Positions 62,857 through 64,000 of a DNA stretch of 64,000 nucleotides are shown here, piece by piece. The notes below the pieces were generated by a model, which searched no databases, was not told the origin of the DNA, and saw nothing but the letters and a program-made list of their open reading frames with translations. The position numbers and the translations under genes are program-made. The stretch is from Apoda limacodes (taxonomy: Eukaryota; Arthropoda; Insecta; Lepidoptera; Limacodidae), in NCBI GenBank assembly GCA_946406115.1, contig OX291545.1, positions 124,001-188,000 on the forward strand. Reading direction: 5' to 3'. The first letter of the stretch is position 1. Every line of letters starts with the position of its first letter.

Positions 62857-63476
62857 TTAGACTTCGTAATTATATGAGCTTAAAATTTTGGCCCATCGTT
62901 GTAACCGATTAGCTGCCATAGATGGTATTTCTTTATGTTCGCTAAATATAGCCGCTAACGGCTTGCAGTCCGTGATTAAGGTAAACTTTTTACCGTATAA
63001 GTAATAATTAAATTTTGTTACTGAAAAAATAACCGCAAGCCCTTCGCGGCAAATTTGTGCATAGTTACGTTTTGCGGGCGTGAGTGTGCGCGATACGTGC
63101 AGCACGTGCCGTCCGCGTGTCGCTGCGCCAGCACGCCGGCCACGCCGTACGGTGACGCATCGCATGTCACTTCGGTCGGCAGGGTGGGGTCCCAGTGCGC
63201 GAGAACGGGCACTTTAGATAGCATCGTTTTAATTTGTATGAATGCGTTGTCGCATTCCCGAGACCACTCGAAGTTGTTGCTTCTTTTTAAAAGTTTGTGT
63301 AATGGTTCGAGAATGTGACTTAATGATCGCACAAATTTACCGTAATAATTTACTAACCCTAAAACCGCTTTGAGCTCGGTTACGTTATTAGGCTTTGGAG
63401 TATTAGAAATAGCATCGATTATGGAAATTTCTGTCTTTAATCCATTTGCGCCAATTACATACCCTAAGTATGACAC
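62857..63476 (-). pseudogene. Gypsy E RT connection and RNase H
   Basis: YLGYVIGANGLKTEISIIDA, VLGLVNYYGKFVRSLSHILE and EVTCDASPYGVAGVLAQRHA (RNase H first Asp), then in another frame ISRTLTPAKRNYAQICREGL and FTLITDCKPLAAIFSEHKEI (Asp). One frame change near 63100. Host-like GC in this segment is higher than in the flanks. Confidence 0.75.
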
Positions 63477-63489
63477 CGATTTATTAAAA

Positions 63490-64000
63490 TAACTGCTTTT
63501 CTTGGGTTCAATACGTAACCCACTTTCAGATCAGATTTTAAATACTTTTAGTAATCGTTCTCAATGATCTGAATCATTTAAACCTGTTACTAAAACATCG
63601 TCTTGATATACTGCTACTAGAGGCATATTAAACAATTTTTCCATTATCCGTTGGAATTTGCTAGTAGCACATTTAATGCCGAACTGCAATGTTACGATGC
63701 TACAATACTGTTTGGACTCCTCAGTTAAGCAAAATTGTTGATAAGCTCTGCTTAAGTCAATTTTGCTGAACTTTTTCCCGCCTTGCAATGAAACAAAAAT
63801 ATCTTCAATTCGTGGAAGGGGATATTTGTCTAACATCTAACAATACTGGGTTTGAAGTAGTTTCAAAATTGCCACCACAAACCGTACTTCACCTGACTTT
63901 TTGATGACTGGTACGACAGGCGTTCCCCATTCGCTCCACTCGACAGGTGAGATGATACCTTCGCGTTGCAGTCGTGCTAGTTCCGCTTCGACAGCGGGCC
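63490..64000 (-). pseudogene. Gypsy E reverse transcriptase, C-terminal part
   Basis: EWSEWGTPVVPVIKKSGEVR near 63920, LDKYPLPRIEDIFVSLQGGK, KKFSKIDLSRAYQQFCLTEE (motif A) and MPLVAVYQDDVLVTGLND (motif C, YQDD). A stop and frame change separate the first part from 63836. The N-terminus is beyond the window edge. Confidence 0.8.

Larger units (their letters stand above)
61503..64000 (-). mobile_element. Ty3/gypsy element E (Mag-like), runs off the window end
   Basis: Reading on the minus strand from 64000: RT (64000-63490), connection and RNase H (63476-62857), degenerate integrase (62600-62205) and C-terminus (62116-61658), followed by a possible LTR. Gag and protease lie beyond the window. 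Frames are broken in several places. Unlike A and D it uses a YQDD catalytic motif and a Mag-type RNase H form. Confidence 0.75.

Overview
The window looks like transposon-dense insect nuclear DNA, most probably from a moth or butterfly. The reasons are: AT-rich intergenic sequence with GC-rich host exons; short (CCTAA)n arrays, the arthropod telomere repeat, next to R1-clade LINEs (the TRAS/SART arrangement known from Lepidoptera); several LINE, Ty3/gypsy, BEL/Pao, Tc1 and piggyBac families; and short repeats ending in motifs I associate with lepidopteran genomes. There are no bacterial operons, CRISPR arrays or rRNA genes, and I recognised no tRNA gene. The species cannot be named from sequence alone.

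One host gene is recognisable: STAM (signal-transducing adaptor molecule, an ESCRT-0 subunit), on the + strand. An exon at 20258-20923 encodes most of the VHS domain, a ubiquitin-interacting motif and the first part of the SH3 domain. The exon at 52292-52814 (open to 52827) completes the SH3 and carries the GAT/coiled-coil region. Both splice sites are phase 1 and join inside the SH3 domain. The 31.4-kb intron between them is almost entirely transposable elements. The N-terminal exon was not found in the window.

Region by region: 1-3320 is AT-rich without genes. 3365-8597 holds three R1-clade LINE pieces built around CCTAA arrays; the third (5502-8597) carries, downstream of its reverse-transcriptase C-terminus, a degenerate superfamily-1 RNA-virus-type helicase, the most unusual feature here. 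8845-9690 is a dispersed repeat found again inverted at 60120-61140. 10046-13936 is a decayed LINE ('LINE A', other copies at 24508 and 53282). 14205-14558 is a long foldback palindrome. 15370-16330 is a dead piggyBac transposase. 16550-19085 is 'LINE B' copy 1 (copies 2 and 3 at 32905 and 42613).

Inside the STAM intron: a BEL/Pao element (21690-24108); gypsy element 'A' (25078-31577, minus) with a second LTR element 'B' nested in its RT gene (27129-29774, 4-bp GTAC target duplication); LINE fragments (31578-34921); and gypsy element 'D' (36277-52056, LTR to LTR). D contains LINE C, which contains a Tc1 element, which contains LINE B copy 3. Downstream of STAM, 53160-64000 holds LINE A copy 3, gypsy fragments F and D3, a further LINE RT, and gypsy 'E', which runs off the window end.

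Except for STAM and a few long open frames (R1 ORF 3773-5347, LINE B RT 42685-44364, gypsy B gag-protease 27893-28936), every coding stretch is broken by stops, frameshifts, deletions or insertions. The window is best read as a gene-poor graveyard of layered insertions, whose nesting order can be read directly from the junctions.
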